This document shows, one piece after another, positions 63,871 to 64,000 of a stretch of 64,000 bases of DNA (positions are counted from its first letter, which is position 1; the number at the start of each line of letters is the position of its first letter). Source of the stretch: Cupriavidus oxalaticus (GTDB lineage Bacteria > Pseudomonadota > Gammaproteobacteria > Burkholderiales > Burkholderiaceae); the NCBI RefSeq assembly GCF_016894385.1, contig NZ_CP069811.1, positions 1,154,501-1,218,500 of the forward strand. Direction: 5' to 3'. The notes below the pieces were generated by a model. The model searched no databases. It saw nothing but the letters and a program-made list of their open reading frames with translations, and was not told the DNA's origin. Position numbers and translations under genes: made by a program.

Positions 63871-63884
63871 GTCCAGTCATCAGT

Positions 63885-64000
63885 TTAGTCGGCCTGCTGT
63901 AGGTCTATTGTGGCCACCTTTTGATGGCAGAAGTAGACGTCAAAGGTGCCGTCCAGATCCACGCGAGGGCGCAACGCTACGGGCGTTCCGATCAAGGCTC
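63885..64000 (-). CDS. Transposase C-terminus (partial; continues beyond window)
   Basis: Last 37 codons plus stop on the minus strand, reading ALIGTPVALRPRVDL then DGTFDVYFCHQKVATIDLQ, an rve-type integrase/transposase tail of the IS481/IS3-like style (family not certain). The stop is at 63885-63887 and the element end lies just outside at 63830-63870. Most of the insertion sequence is to the right of the window. Confidence 0.7.
   Translation of the reverse strand, partial: ALIGTPVALRPRVDLDGTFDVYFCHQKVATIDLQQAD

Overview
The window is a GC-rich, densely coded chromosomal stretch. It most resembles a Burkholderiales betaproteobacterium of the Cupriavidus/Ralstonia type. That placement is inferred from gene content: two Bug-type tripartite-tricarboxylate binding proteins beside metabolic genes, many small catabolic operons each with its own LysR, IclR, AraC or RpiR regulator, an MmyB-type XRE regulator, PagL, opgGH, and an ABC-dependent capsule locus. 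No database search was possible. No rRNA, tRNA, CRISPR array, plasmid origin or intact prophage is seen.

Layout. 1-1175: 5' part of a cytochrome bd oxidase subunit I gene (minus strand). 1482-8972: a LysR regulator divergent from a sugar-acid operon (Bug binding protein, UxaA-type dehydratase, aldehyde dehydrogenase, HpaI-type aldolase, FAD-linked 2-hydroxyacid dehydrogenase). 9108-10181: a metallo-beta-lactamase-fold hydrolase. 10583-21590: a compact capsule export and Kdo-linker operon (kpsF, M, T, E, D, a two-domain glycosyltransferase, kpsC, kpsS), most genes overlapping by a few bases. 21704-23308: a PadR regulator and ferric-siderophore reductase pair resembling E. coli yqjI-yqjH. 23388-25114: a small lipoprotein and alaC. 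25305-30938: a minus-strand valine/isobutyryl-CoA operon ending at propionyl-CoA, with a divergent AraC-type regulator at 31120. 32193-36951: a diguanylate cyclase, a tiny membrane protein, the glutathione-dependent formaldehyde oxidation pair and an IclR regulator. 36967-39748: a Bug-AtuA-AtuA-like operon of unknown substrate. 39884-42184: an MFS-like transporter and a Tat-exported aldo/keto reductase.

42342-49940 is the most interesting block. A GntP permease, RidA, an N-acyl-D-amino-acid deacylase and an RpiR regulator (minus) face a fold-III PLP D-amino-acid dehydratase, a 2-keto-3-deoxygluconate kinase and a KDPG aldolase (plus). Read together they form a plausible route from N-acetyl-D-glucosaminate through D-glucosaminate, KDG and KDPG to pyruvate and glyceraldehyde 3-phosphate.

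50045-63770: an entericidin-like lipoprotein, a GGDEF-EAL protein whose signature motifs are both degenerate, a CNNM/CorC protein, an MmyB-type regulator, a PagL lipid A deacylase, several small envelope proteins (one built from 12-residue repeats), an MscS-type channel and opgGH. 63830-64000: one end of an insertion sequence.

Three dRS3-like palindromic repeats (25176-25278, 44331-44406, 56085-56208) and a second hairpin repeat family (28176-28205, 43767-43887) are scattered through the window. One dRS3-like copy looks like a 124-bp MITE with terminal inverted repeats and 12-bp direct repeats. Another supplies the last codons of the deacylase.
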